NCBI RefSeq assembly: GCF_002836735.1
Contig: NZ_PJAS01000077.1
Span: 1-64,000 of the forward strand
Direction of reading: 5' to 3'
DNA from: Psychrobacter sp. 4Bb
GTDB taxonomy: Bacteria; Pseudomonadota; Gammaproteobacteria; Pseudomonadales; Moraxellaceae
DNA length: 64,000 nucleotides
Positions 8,600-17,052 of the stretch are shown here, one piece after another (positions within the stretch are counted from its first letter, which is position 1; each line of letters starts with the position of its first letter). The translations under genes and the position numbers were made by a program. Below the pieces are notes generated by a model. The model was not told the DNA's origin. It saw only the letters and a list, made by a program, of their open reading frames with translations, and ran no database searches.

Positions 8600-10402
8600 A
8601 TGCATATCTATAATGCCCCGCTACAAGACATACGTTTTTTATTGACGGATGTTTTTGATGCCCCATCATTTTGGCAGGTCAACAAAAGCCTGAACCATAT
8701 TGAGATGGATACTGTGGATATCGTGCTTGAAGCATTGTCCAAGTTCACCAAAAATGTATTGCTGCCTTTGAATCGCAGCGGCGATGAAGAAGGGGTTAGT
8801 TTTTCGTATGATGAAGAAGGCTATGGCGCAGTCAGTACGCCGACGGGTTTTAAACAGGCTTATGATCAGTATAAAGAGGCCGGCTGGGTTGGCCTAGGGG
8901 CAACGCCAGAGTATGGCGGGCAAGGGTTTCCTAAAATGGTATCGATGTTTCAAGAAGAGATGATGTTTAGTACTAATCAAGCGTTCGCGCTTTACCCCAA
9001 CCTTGCGTTGGGTGCAGGCCTGTGCTTACTGAAGTCAGCTTCCGAGGTACAAAAAGACATGTATCTGGAGAAAATATACGCTGGCGAATGGGCAGGCACG
9101 ATGTGTTTAACGGAAGCACATGCGGGGACCGATTTGGGACTGATCAAAACCAAAGCGGTTCCTAATGAAGATGGCAGCTACGACATCACTGGCAGCAAGA
9201 TTTTTGTGACCGGTGGTGATCATGACTTGACAGAAAACATCATTCATTTGGTATTGGCAAAAACACCCAATGCCCCTGCAGGCTCGAAGGGTATTTCTTT
9301 ATTTATTGTACCCAAATATTTGCTTGAAGAAGATGGTTGTGGTGACTATCAAATTGGGGCACGAAACGCCGCTTCGGTTGGTGCTGTCGAGCATAAAATG
9401 GGCGTCAAAGGCTCAGCAACGTGCGTGCTCAATTTTGATCAGGCCAAAGGCTGGATGGTCGGTGAAGAATATACAGGACTTGCCTCTATGTTTCTGGTGA
9501 TGAACTACGAGCGTCTAGCTATCGGTATGCAAGGCATTGCCGTCACAGAATTGGCGTATCAAAATGCAGCGGCCTACGCCAACGATCGACTGCAGTCACG
9601 TAGTGATTCAGGGATAAAAAACCCTGATAAATCAGCAGACGCCTTGATCCATCACGCCGATATACGCCGCATGCTGCTCAATGCTAAATCTCATGCTGAA
9701 GTGTCGCGCTGCTTTGCGATGTATGTTGCCAAACAATTGGACATTGCAAAATACAGTCATGATAAGCAACTGATCGACACGGCCAATGCGCGTGTCGCAT
9801 TATTGACCCCGATTACCAAAGCCTTTTTGAGTGATAAAGGATTTGAGGCAACGGTTGACTGCCAGCAAGTATTTGGCGGGCATGGTTATATCTGTGATTG
9901 GGGGATGGAGCAAATCGTACGCGATGCGCGCATTGCTCAAATTTACGAAGGGGCAAACGGTATTCAGGGGTTAGACTTACTGGGGCGCAAAGTTGCCAAA
10001 GATGGTGGTGCCATGCTGTTTGATTTTTTAACTGAAATACGCCGTTTTATTGCCAATATGTCAGGGGAACATGGCATAAAGCAAGCCACACTGACGGCGG
10101 CTGATGACCTTGAGCGCATGACCAATACATTATTAGGTAATATGGATGAGCGGAGCGATGATGTGAATGGCTGTGCGGTCAATTATCTACACGCCACTGG
10201 GTATCTGTGTTTTGCCTATATGTATGCCATGATGGTGGCGTCCAGCCAGTATAAGAAAGAGGTATTTTATGCCAATAAGCTTAAATTGGCAGACTATTTT
10301 ATCGACCATGTTTTACCGCGAATGCAAACGCATATAGAGATGGCTCAATCAGGTAGCCAATCTATGATGGCGTTTGATCTAGAATATTTTAGTCATGCAT
10401 AA
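8600..10402 (+). CDS. Large acyl-CoA dehydrogenase (about 600 aa, DmdC/AidB-like architecture)
   Basis: FAD-dependent acyl-CoA dehydrogenase. The N-terminal helical domain is followed by the middle-domain flavin motif AGTMCLTEAHAGTDLGLIKTKA, the segment TGSKIFVTGG and the C-terminal helical domain with QVFGGHGYICDWGMEQIVRDARIAQIYEGANGIQ. The E in YEGANG is at the catalytic-base position of many family members. At 600 aa it carries the extra C-terminal segment typical of the methylthiopropanoyl-CoA dehydrogenase-like group. AAGGAATATTT precedes the ATG. An acyl-CoA dehydrogenase also accompanies fcs-vdh-ech in Pseudomonas, possibly for a beta-oxidative route or for dihydro-hydroxycinnamoyl-CoA. 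The substrate here is unknown. Confidence 0.85.
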   Translation: MHIYNAPLQDIRFLLTDVFDAPSFWQVNKSLNHIEMDTVDIVLEALSKFTKNVLLPLNRSGDEEGVSFSYDEEGYGAVSTPTGFKQAYDQYKEAGWVGLGATPEYGGQGFPKMVSMFQEEMMFSTNQAFALYPNLALGAGLCLLKSASEVQKDMYLEKIYAGEWAGTMCLTEAHAGTDLGLIKTKAVPNEDGSYDITGSKIFVTGGDHDLTENIIHLVLAKTPNAPAGSKGISLFIVPKYLLEEDGCGDYQIGARNAASVGAVEHKMGVKGSATCVLNFDQAKGWMVGEEYTGLASMFLVMNYERLAIGMQGIAVTELAYQNAAAYANDRLQSRSDSGIKNPDKSADALIHHADIRRMLLNAKSHAEVSRCFAMYVAKQLDIAKYSHDKQLIDTANARVALLTPITKAFLSDKGFEATVDCQQVFGGHGYICDWGMEQIVRDARIAQIYEGANGIQGLDLLGRKVAKDGGAMLFDFLTEIRRFIANMSGEHGIKQATLTAADDLERMTNTLLGNMDERSDDVNGCAVNYLHATGYLCFAYMYAMMVASSQYKKEVFYANKLKLADYFIDHVLPRMQTHIEMAQSGSQSMMAFDLEYFSHA

Positions 10403-10410
10403 ATAAAATA

Positions 10411-10436
10411 TTAGGGCGTGTCCCTAATCTGAAAAA
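10411..10436 (+). repeat. Copy of the GCGTGTCCCTAAT repeat
   Basis: TTAGGGCGTGTCCCTAA is itself a perfect palindrome (TTAGGG-CGTGT-CCCTAA) and continues ATCTGAAAAA, as in the left copy at 5042-5068. It sits just after the acyl-CoA dehydrogenase stop codon, so the family brackets the catabolic genes. Confidence 0.55.
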
Positions 10437-10500
10437 GCAAACTTAAAGTATTCAAACCCCGAGTTTAACCTTCGCACCTAACAAAAACATAAAATGTAAT

Positions 10501-10544
10501 AACCTCTTAAAGCTATATTTTTTATAGTATTAAGGGGTTTTTTT
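10501..10544 (+). terminator. Intrinsic terminator after the acyl-CoA dehydrogenase
   Basis: AACCTCTTAA (10501-10510) pairs with TTAAGGGGTT (10530-10539), with one G-T pair. An inner CTATA/TATAG stem extends the structure, and a run of T follows. It closes the catabolic transcript before the recombinase module. Confidence 0.8.
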
Positions 10545-10617
10545 GTGTCTTAAATTATATTAACTATTTAATAATATTGATTATTTTATGATATTAAGCC
10601 CCACAATAATAAAGCGT

Positions 10618-10646
10618 TTGACACCTAAGTGATTATTGGATAACAT
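10618..10646 (+). promoter_or_regulatory. Strong promoter of the recombinase trio
   Basis: TTGACA (10618-10623) and TAACAT (10641-10646) are separated by exactly 17 bases. The expected start of transcription is about 20 bases before the first ATG of the trio, so the leader is very short and shows no clear ribosome-binding site. All three genes downstream are contiguous and probably depend on this promoter. Confidence 0.6.
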
Positions 10647-10672
10647 GAATTATATTCACTATTATTATTAAA

Positions 10673-11236
10673 ATGATGAAAAATAATAAACTTAAGGTTG
10701 GGCAAAAACTTGCCAATCCTAGTAAGGATGATTTGTATGTACATCCGTATGCTAGGGCCGCTTTATGTGTTTGGCAGAGATTGAGACCTAAAACGACTTA
10801 TATCAATATGAAGTTTTTGGATAATTTCTACCGTCCACCACTGCGCTTAGTTGATGGAGGGGGCAGTGCTTTTTATTTCTTTAATGATTTCCAAAGAGTC
10901 GATCAGGTCTTAAGGCTTGAGAATAATAGTGATTACCCATGTTTAATAATCCCTGAAAGTATTAAAGATCTTCAAAATCTCGCATGGATGGAAGTTATAG
11001 ACTTGATATTCCTGAAAGATATTCACCATCCTGATTTGTTTAAAGCACTTAAAAGTATTGCACCTCAAAGTGTTATATTTCAGCTAATGGGAATTAGACA
11101 TCTGACTGTAAAGGAATATTGCCATTTTGCAGGTATTAGCCAGAGTAGTTATGAATATCGCCAATGTAAGTTTGCGATAGAAGAGCGAGTTCTAGGTATA
11201 CCCCAAAGTATGAGCTGGTTGGGTGGTGCGCCCTAA
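10673..11236 (+). CDS. Trio gene 1: unrecognised 187-aa protein with a predicted C-terminal HTH
   Basis: I do not recognise this family. The protein has 187 residues, no signal peptide and no membrane segment. The segment around residues 140-165 (HLTVKEYCHFAGISQSSYEYRQ) has the spacing of a helix-turn-helix, suggesting DNA binding. A middle block, LVDGGGSAFYFFNDFQRVDQVLRL, could form a small alpha/beta core. Two adjacent ATGs (10673, 10676) are possible and no Shine-Dalgarno sequence is obvious. The stop codon overlaps the next start as TAATG, so gene 2 is translationally coupled. Context makes it an accessory factor of a recombinase module, such as a directionality or targeting protein; that role is inference. 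Confidence 0.7.
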   Translation: MMKNNKLKVGQKLANPSKDDLYVHPYARAALCVWQRLRPKTTYINMKFLDNFYRPPLRLVDGGGSAFYFFNDFQRVDQVLRLENNSDYPCLIIPESIKDLQNLAWMEVIDLIFLKDIHHPDLFKALKSIAPQSVIFQLMGIRHLTVKEYCHFAGISQSSYEYRQCKFAIEERVLGIPQSMSWLGGAP

Positions 11237-13563
11237 TGAATATCAAGCAGTTTGATAACAGTGAATTACAGAGGGTTTTAGATCATCTAGTGCCACTAGA
11301 TTCACCGTACTGTATAAAAGTACAAAACCTGATTATTAATATTTTTTATATTAATCCAGGCTTTTGCCTACATATTGGTGAGCAGGCCAACATAGATATG
11401 CCAGTATTTGCATTATCTGAATGTGAAGCTATTGTCGCTATGGTAATCAAAGAGAAAAAGATTGAAGATTGGGCAGTCACTTATATGCTGATCTTGTTTT
11501 ACCAGAGGTATGGCCAAGTACCTCCTGGTAATGAAGCATGGCAGTTTATGAGTGCATATCTGCAAATAATCATTATGATTGCTATACGTAAGGATGAGCA
11601 CTCTGCCAAAGTTAATCAGCTAAGTGTGCGTCTAAGGATGGGCTTAAAAGATAATAACCCACAGTCTGAGATTGTTAAAAAACTGATTGATATCCATGCG
11701 CAACGTGCTTCACTGACGAATGCACTAGCAGCATTACGCGTATATGAAGCTAAGATAAGAAGTGATGAAGAGTCAGGCAAAGTGGTTAATCAAAAGCTGG
11801 CTGGAAAAATAAGCCAGATAAGACTGGCTTATGAAGTTGTTGCAGAGAACAAAGCGTTTGTAGGTAAAACCTATACCAACTCACAAAACAATGAGCTTAG
11901 TAAGGAACACGCTAATAAGCGATACCTTAATAGTGCTGATGAGCCAATACGAGTCACAATATTTGGTAGACCCCATAAAAATGATAACGTGGCGGACGCT
12001 GAAAATATTGCTGATGACGACCCGCCTGCGCTTTTAGATAATGACTTTAAACCTTCCAGGACAACCGCTAAATCCTCAGAGTTGCAGCAATGGAAGCTAA
12101 AAAACAATTATCGACATGCCCGCCGTAATCAGTTTCATTTTCCTACCAATCTACGTCAACTAAGTCTACTAAGCTATCAAATGCTATTTGCTCGGGTGTG
12201 GCAGCTTTTTATTATTGTCAGTTATAGGCAGCGTCAGGTTTATGCAGTCATATTGCTATCAATTCTAAGTGGTCGGAAGATCCAAGACGTGATTTATGAG
12301 CTAGAATTGGATAAAAGTCAGCGCAAGTGGTTGAGTCATGAGAGCGCTTCGGCTGTTGATAGTTATGCTATGAGTAATACTATTAACGTAACTTCGAATC
12401 GTAGAAGCCACTTATTACCGCATCGTCAAAGCCATGATAATGAATTTAAATTACCTCTGCCTGCTAGGCTGCAAGCAGTTATTGCAAATAAGTTTTTGGT
12501 GGATAGTGATGAGGTCTCTGAAGTGCTAGCAAGCTTAAAAACGCAACTAGAGCTACCAGTGTTATCTAATCAGCATATTGACGCTTGTTTATATATAGTT
12601 ATAAAGAATGAGCTGCAAGAGCCATTACATGCCGACATGATTACTGGGGTTGATGTGAAGCACAGCTCGCCCTTGTATTACACCAGTATTGAGACGATAA
12701 GCTTAGAGAAGACCTACTACAGCGCTATACAGCTATTGACCGAATACTGTACTGCGGACAGCCAAGGTGAGCTGCGACAGCTTAGTATGTCTAGCACGAA
12801 AAGTAATCGGTATAAAAAATATGTCGGTAGTGACATGGCCTTAAATACTGATATCTGTCAAAAGTTCTTTGATGAACTTGCTGAGGCAGCTGAGAGTTAT
12901 AACGGTCGATTAAAGCGGAACGTAAGCATAAGGAAGGACCGTTATGTTGAGCAGTTTAATGCTTATGGTGTCTGGCTATGGCATATCATATTTATTCAGA
13001 CTGGGATTAGACCTGTAAAGCATGCGCCTGGGCTTTTAAATCAATTTGATTTTAGGCAAAAGCTATTATGGGTGTCGGATAAAGAAGAGCGTCAGGGACA
13101 AGGGCAGGGAAGACTTATTCCTCTTAGTGATTTCTTAATCACAGCGATTCAGAATTATATTGAATATATCAAACAATTTGCGGTCATGCATAATTCTATA
13201 TATCCCAATGATCAATTTCCTATAAATAAAATTTTGAACTCTAGTCAGCCACTTATTCAGCTATTTAGCCAAAATCCCAAAGGCTTTACCGGTATCACGC
13301 CTAGTAAAATTCGCTATCAGATAAAACATTTTTTTAGTCATCAAGATAATTGGCTAAGACATCAATTACGTGCACTACTCACGAATAGGTCTCCTGAGCA
13401 TTTGATCTGCGCCTTATATGGTCATGAACATTCAGATCAAGAGACTATGCATCCCATGTCGTCATTATCCATTAATGAGCTAAAAGCGTTATCCGCTGAC
13501 TTAGATAAAAAAGTTGCAGTTGAGCTTAACCTACGACAATTTGAGGTGAGTATATATGGATAA
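11236..13563 (+). CDS. Trio gene 2: 775-aa degenerate tyrosine-recombinase-like protein
   Basis: A large protein whose C-terminal third resembles a tyrosine-recombinase catalytic domain but lacks the nucleophile. Box I is visible as QTGIRP (Arg592), a following KEERQGQGQGRLIPL resembles the beta-hairpin lysine region, and box II appears as NWLRHQ (Arg708, with Asn705 where active enzymes have His). Then comes YGHEHSDQETMHPMSS (His730). At the expected tyrosine position, 9-10 residues after that His, the residues are His739-Pro740. It is therefore probably catalytically dead, with a structural or DNA-binding role. A further box-I-like stretch, LLSILSGRKIQDVI (Arg347), occurs earlier. The start overlaps the stop of gene 1, and the end overlaps gene 3 by 8 bases. 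Confidence 0.75.
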   Translation: MNIKQFDNSELQRVLDHLVPLDSPYCIKVQNLIINIFYINPGFCLHIGEQANIDMPVFALSECEAIVAMVIKEKKIEDWAVTYMLILFYQRYGQVPPGNEAWQFMSAYLQIIIMIAIRKDEHSAKVNQLSVRLRMGLKDNNPQSEIVKKLIDIHAQRASLTNALAALRVYEAKIRSDEESGKVVNQKLAGKISQIRLAYEVVAENKAFVGKTYTNSQNNELSKEHANKRYLNSADEPIRVTIFGRPHKNDNVADAENIADDDPPALLDNDFKPSRTTAKSSELQQWKLKNNYRHARRNQFHFPTNLRQLSLLSYQMLFARVWQLFIIVSYRQRQVYAVILLSILSGRKIQDVIYELELDKSQRKWLSHESASAVDSYAMSNTINVTSNRRSHLLPHRQSHDNEFKLPLPARLQAVIANKFLVDSDEVSEVLASLKTQLELPVLSNQHIDACLYIVIKNELQEPLHADMITGVDVKHSSPLYYTSIETISLEKTYYSAIQLLTEYCTADSQGELRQLSMSSTKSNRYKKYVGSDMALNTDICQKFFDELAEAAESYNGRLKRNVSIRKDRYVEQFNAYGVWLWHIIFIQTGIRPVKHAPGLLNQFDFRQKLLWVSDKEERQGQGQGRLIPLSDFLITAIQNYIEYIKQFAVMHNSIYPNDQFPINKILNSSQPLIQLFSQNPKGFTGITPSKIRYQIKHFFSHQDNWLRHQLRALLTNRSPEHLICALYGHEHSDQETMHPMSSLSINELKALSADLDKKVAVELNLRQFEVSIYG

Positions 13564-16500
13564 CGCCGTTGCTCATCAGTTAAGAGAAGCAAATAAAAGT
13601 AAAAGTCATGAGAGTATCAAAAATGAGGCGAAAGTTTTGATAGCGTCTTATGTTGATGACAATCACATACCCACAGGAACAGACTTAACTGAATATTATC
13701 AAGCTATTGATAGCGTGCTTGAGATGCATTTTGATACTGCGCATACCTATTACTTAGCCAGGCAAGGTTTTTTAGAATACATACGAAGTTACAACAAAGC
13801 TCATGAACTGAATCTAGATGAACCAGTTGTGCCAGTCACAGCAGAGCGTGATCATTTAACAATATCCTATGATTGGATGGTAAATGGTGCTCAAGTAAGC
13901 CTTGCTAGCCAGCAAATGATTGAGATATGGCAACGGAAAAGAAGGTTCTCAAACAATGATTTGATTGAGTCAGTGCTCTACTGTAGTGTGATGTATGGGG
14001 GATTGAATGACATAGATGTGTTAAAAGCACTGTATCAATGGCTCCTAGGCGAACGTGACATATATCAATTGCAGCTACCAGCAACTGATGAATTACCAGG
14101 TTCAGGTGTCAGCAGCAAGAGTTTGGCGCTAATCTTGCTCAGTATTGATGATGACAATTACGGTTGTTCTTATACGCAAAGTCATACCTCAGAGGATGTA
14201 TCTGCTACAAGCTTACAGCGCTATGTAGAGTACATACCTGATGATATGACACTTTGCTTTTTATACGCACTAAAAGATAAAAAGTTAAAAAAAGAAGATG
14301 TGAAGTCGTTTGAAACCATTATCAGTGATATTTGTAAGAAGCTAAAACTACAAAATAAAGATAAAAGTAAACCGCATTTATCACAGTTAATAAAATACGC
14401 TGACTATCATTGGCGGCAGATGAAGGGAGGCGATATAGACACTGCACTGGCTATTGTTAGACAGGGCAAGATTAAAACGACGGGCTTAACCACAAATAAG
14501 CTTATTAATTATAATCAAGAGGTGATTAAATCAAACCCACAGCCGCTCACTTGGGAAGAGTTATTTGTAGCAAGTTATTCAGAATCAGACAAAAAAAGTA
14601 CCAATAGTAGGGTTTATCCAAGCTTTGGTAAGAATCTTATTAAAGAGGTTCAAGACGCACTTAAGGGCAGTAAAGCATCCGCTATTATACAAGTAGAGCT
14701 GTTACAGCAGGAGTTAACCCAACCCAACGGCATGCGTCTTTTAGGATGGGTAAAGAGCTTATTGAATGATAGCAATAACAGGTTAAATACCATCAGCAAA
14801 TATCTGGGATGTATTGGTCGGGATTGGCTGATGCTAACAATGGATGAGAATCTTGATGAATGGTCTGGTGAGGACTTTGAAGCTGTATATGAGGAGATCA
14901 TTCAAAGTAAGATTAAGGATGGAAGAAAGCAGTCTATTTTGAACAAAGACTCAGGCTTTGGCGAAGACAATCTAGATGCGGATGATGACTTAGTTGGCTG
15001 TACAGACGATGTGTTAAGTAAAGGTAGTCTCAATGGCTTAAAGAATGAGCACGTAAAGAAAAACAAAGTTTCATATCTGGATAAGCTCAAAGATACTCAA
15101 AAATTTACTTACGGCAGACTACGAGCTTTCCATGATTATCAGAGAGCGTACTATAATGCGCCGTTTGTGTATTTTCCGTGGGGTAATAAACGCCAAGTGG
15201 TAAATGCGAACATGATATCACCTCGGATCTATCATGCGATGAAAGAGTATTTGGTCACCTCGGATTTAGATGATGAACAGAAAAACCTTTGCTTAGTAGT
15301 CTTAAGTCTTGCGTATCGAACAGGAATGCGTATCAAAGAACTTATCGGTGTTAAAGTTCGTGATATAGCTGATATCTATATTGATGAGTATGGACAGCGA
15401 ATAGAGCAGCCGCAAATATGGTTAAGACCAAATCGCTATCGGAGATTGAAAAGTAGCAGTGCAAGCCGCCTTATACCAATTAACTGCCTGCTTAAAAAAG
15501 ACGAGCTAGAACAATTTACTCAGTTATATCGTCAGCAGAAAAGACTGAAGCGTCATTACTTATTTTCTCAAGGTTCAGGCGATCAGCCGTTACCTAGTAT
15601 ATTCTTTAGAAATCTCATGAAGCTGATTTGGGATAAATTGCTAGGGGAGCATGACTTCACATTTCACAGCTTTAGGCATACTGCTATTAGTCAGCTGGCA
15701 TTAGTACTAAGTAATTCACCATTAGCACAGGTGATGACTGATTATGATAATGAGCAGTGCGAAAAAGTCATAAAAGGTATCCTGGGCTATCATAAAAAGC
15801 AGGGCTCTTGGTTTGGGTTGGCCAGCCTTTCAGGACATTTAACGTGCGACACAACCTTCGAGCACTATATTCATACTGCTCATCTGCTGGCAGGGGAGCG
15901 GCTGAGTAATGCTTGCTTGGAGCTACCTATAACAGTTTTAGAGCTAATAACAGGGTTAGATTACTCAATCATTTATAGGCAAGACAAAACTGCTTATGAT
16001 GCAACGACAAAGACTGTAAAGTTAAATAAGATAAGAAAATATTTTCTTAAAAAAACAGCTGTTAATAAAACACCATTATTTAAGAATGCAGATGAACCTA
16101 ATATCAATGCTAGCCAGCAACTGTTAAACGGTAACTTGAATGGATTTAATGAGTCAAATATAAATTCAATTTTCATTCATCCTAAATATGCGGACGTAAT
16201 AGGTTTTCTAGAGGAGCTACAAGAGTTAAAAGAAAACTCTCGAGTTCAGCTGTTGCCTGAAGCTGCTATTAGACATGGTGTAAGTCTAAATGAATCTAAA
16301 TGTTTATATCTGCGCGCTAGTGAGCTGTTCGACGATGACAGGCTATTACTAGGTAGGCCTAAAGGTAGTAAGAATCAGGAAGTAATAATTAGAGCATTAG
16401 ATAGAGCATATCAGATGTCTATAAAGGATCCTGAGAAGTTGAAAATGTTTATTAAGATATTTGCACACAAACAAAACTTAAATAACTCATCGATTCATTT

Positions 16501-16822
16501 TGGTATTAAGGAGATCCAGCTGGAGATGCTACAGAGTTTTATGGTAGTAGGTTGTCAGCTTATTGATGCCAGTCATTGGCAGGTTAGGGCATATAGCGAG
16601 CAAGCTGTAAGTGATGTTAAAAAATACTTGAGTTTGAGCAGCTCAATACGTGTCGGTTCTCGTGAGAGTTTTCATGGCTATGAGGTAAGGGTAGTACAGA
16701 AAAAACGTAAACACTCTGACAAAAACTTGGCTACCACTGATCACTATTATGCATCATCGGGGGTGCTCAAGTACTTAGGATATTTGTTGATGGTGTTAGT
16801 AACTAACCTGAATTCGGGATAA
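13556..16822 (+). CDS. Trio gene 3: 1088-aa tyrosine recombinase with complete catalytic set
   Basis: Very large tyrosine recombinase; typical family members are 300-450 aa. Catalytic residues are all present: Arg592 in AYRTGMRIKEL, Lys632 in RRLKSSSASRL, His704-x-x-Arg707-His708 in FHSFRHTA, His761 in LSGHLT and nucleophile Tyr771 in FEHYIHT. An insertion of roughly 35 residues separates box II from the GH motif. About 590 residues precede the catalytic domain. A 317-residue tail follows it and contains an AT-hook-like GRPKGSKN (933-940). GAGGTGAG precedes the ATG, which overlaps the end of gene 2. The protein should cut and rejoin DNA; the substrate sites are unknown. An inverted repeat overlaps its 3' end. 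Confidence 0.82.
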   Translation: MDNAVAHQLREANKSKSHESIKNEAKVLIASYVDDNHIPTGTDLTEYYQAIDSVLEMHFDTAHTYYLARQGFLEYIRSYNKAHELNLDEPVVPVTAERDHLTISYDWMVNGAQVSLASQQMIEIWQRKRRFSNNDLIESVLYCSVMYGGLNDIDVLKALYQWLLGERDIYQLQLPATDELPGSGVSSKSLALILLSIDDDNYGCSYTQSHTSEDVSATSLQRYVEYIPDDMTLCFLYALKDKKLKKEDVKSFETIISDICKKLKLQNKDKSKPHLSQLIKYADYHWRQMKGGDIDTALAIVRQGKIKTTGLTTNKLINYNQEVIKSNPQPLTWEELFVASYSESDKKSTNSRVYPSFGKNLIKEVQDALKGSKASAIIQVELLQQELTQPNGMRLLGWVKSLLNDSNNRLNTISKYLGCIGRDWLMLTMDENLDEWSGEDFEAVYEEIIQSKIKDGRKQSILNKDSGFGEDNLDADDDLVGCTDDVLSKGSLNGLKNEHVKKNKVSYLDKLKDTQKFTYGRLRAFHDYQRAYYNAPFVYFPWGNKRQVVNANMISPRIYHAMKEYLVTSDLDDEQKNLCLVVLSLAYRTGMRIKELIGVKVRDIADIYIDEYGQRIEQPQIWLRPNRYRRLKSSSASRLIPINCLLKKDELEQFTQLYRQQKRLKRHYLFSQGSGDQPLPSIFFRNLMKLIWDKLLGEHDFTFHSFRHTAISQLALVLSNSPLAQVMTDYDNEQCEKVIKGILGYHKKQGSWFGLASLSGHLTCDTTFEHYIHTAHLLAGERLSNACLELPITVLELITGLDYSIIYRQDKTAYDATTKTVKLNKIRKYFLKKTAVNKTPLFKNADEPNINASQQLLNGNLNGFNESNINSIFIHPKYADVIGFLEELQELKENSRVQLLPEAAIRHGVSLNESKCLYLRASELFDDDRLLLGRPKGSKNQEVIIRALDRAYQMSIKDPEKLKMFIKIFAHKQNLNNSSIHFGIKEIQLEMLQSFMVVGCQLIDASHWQVRAYSEQAVSDVKKYLSLSSSIRVGSRESFHGYEVRVVQKKRKHSDKNLATTDHYYASSGVLKYLGYLLMVLVTNLNSG

Positions 16823-17010
16823 GCTAGTTTTTAAGTTATTGATATTATTTGCATAATAAATATCTGAGCTTAGAAAGTCATGCTTATGACAGTTGTTTAT
16901 AGGGAAGCTTGCCTTCAAAGAGTTAGCTGATCTTCAAGAGTGATAGGAAGTATCAATACTATCAGTAGCTTAATGGATCTCTTATCCCGAACTGGGGTTA
17001 ACTAACTAAG
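16796..17010. repeat. Imperfect ~28-bp inverted repeat flanking 160 bp after the recombinase trio
   Basis: The left arm (16796-16823) includes TTAGTAACTAACC and AATTCGGGATAAG. The right arm (16981-17010) reads CTTATCCCGAACTGGGG followed by TTAACTAACTAAG, which is the reverse complement of the left arm with a few mismatches. The left arm overlaps the stop codon of the 1088-aa recombinase. The 160 bases between arms hold no gene. Placement against a recombinase gene fits a recombination or end-binding site, but no second such site was found at the left side of the module. Confidence 0.6.
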
Positions 17011-17052
17011 AGGAGGAGCCCATCTCAGATTCTGGTAGAACCCCAACATTAA

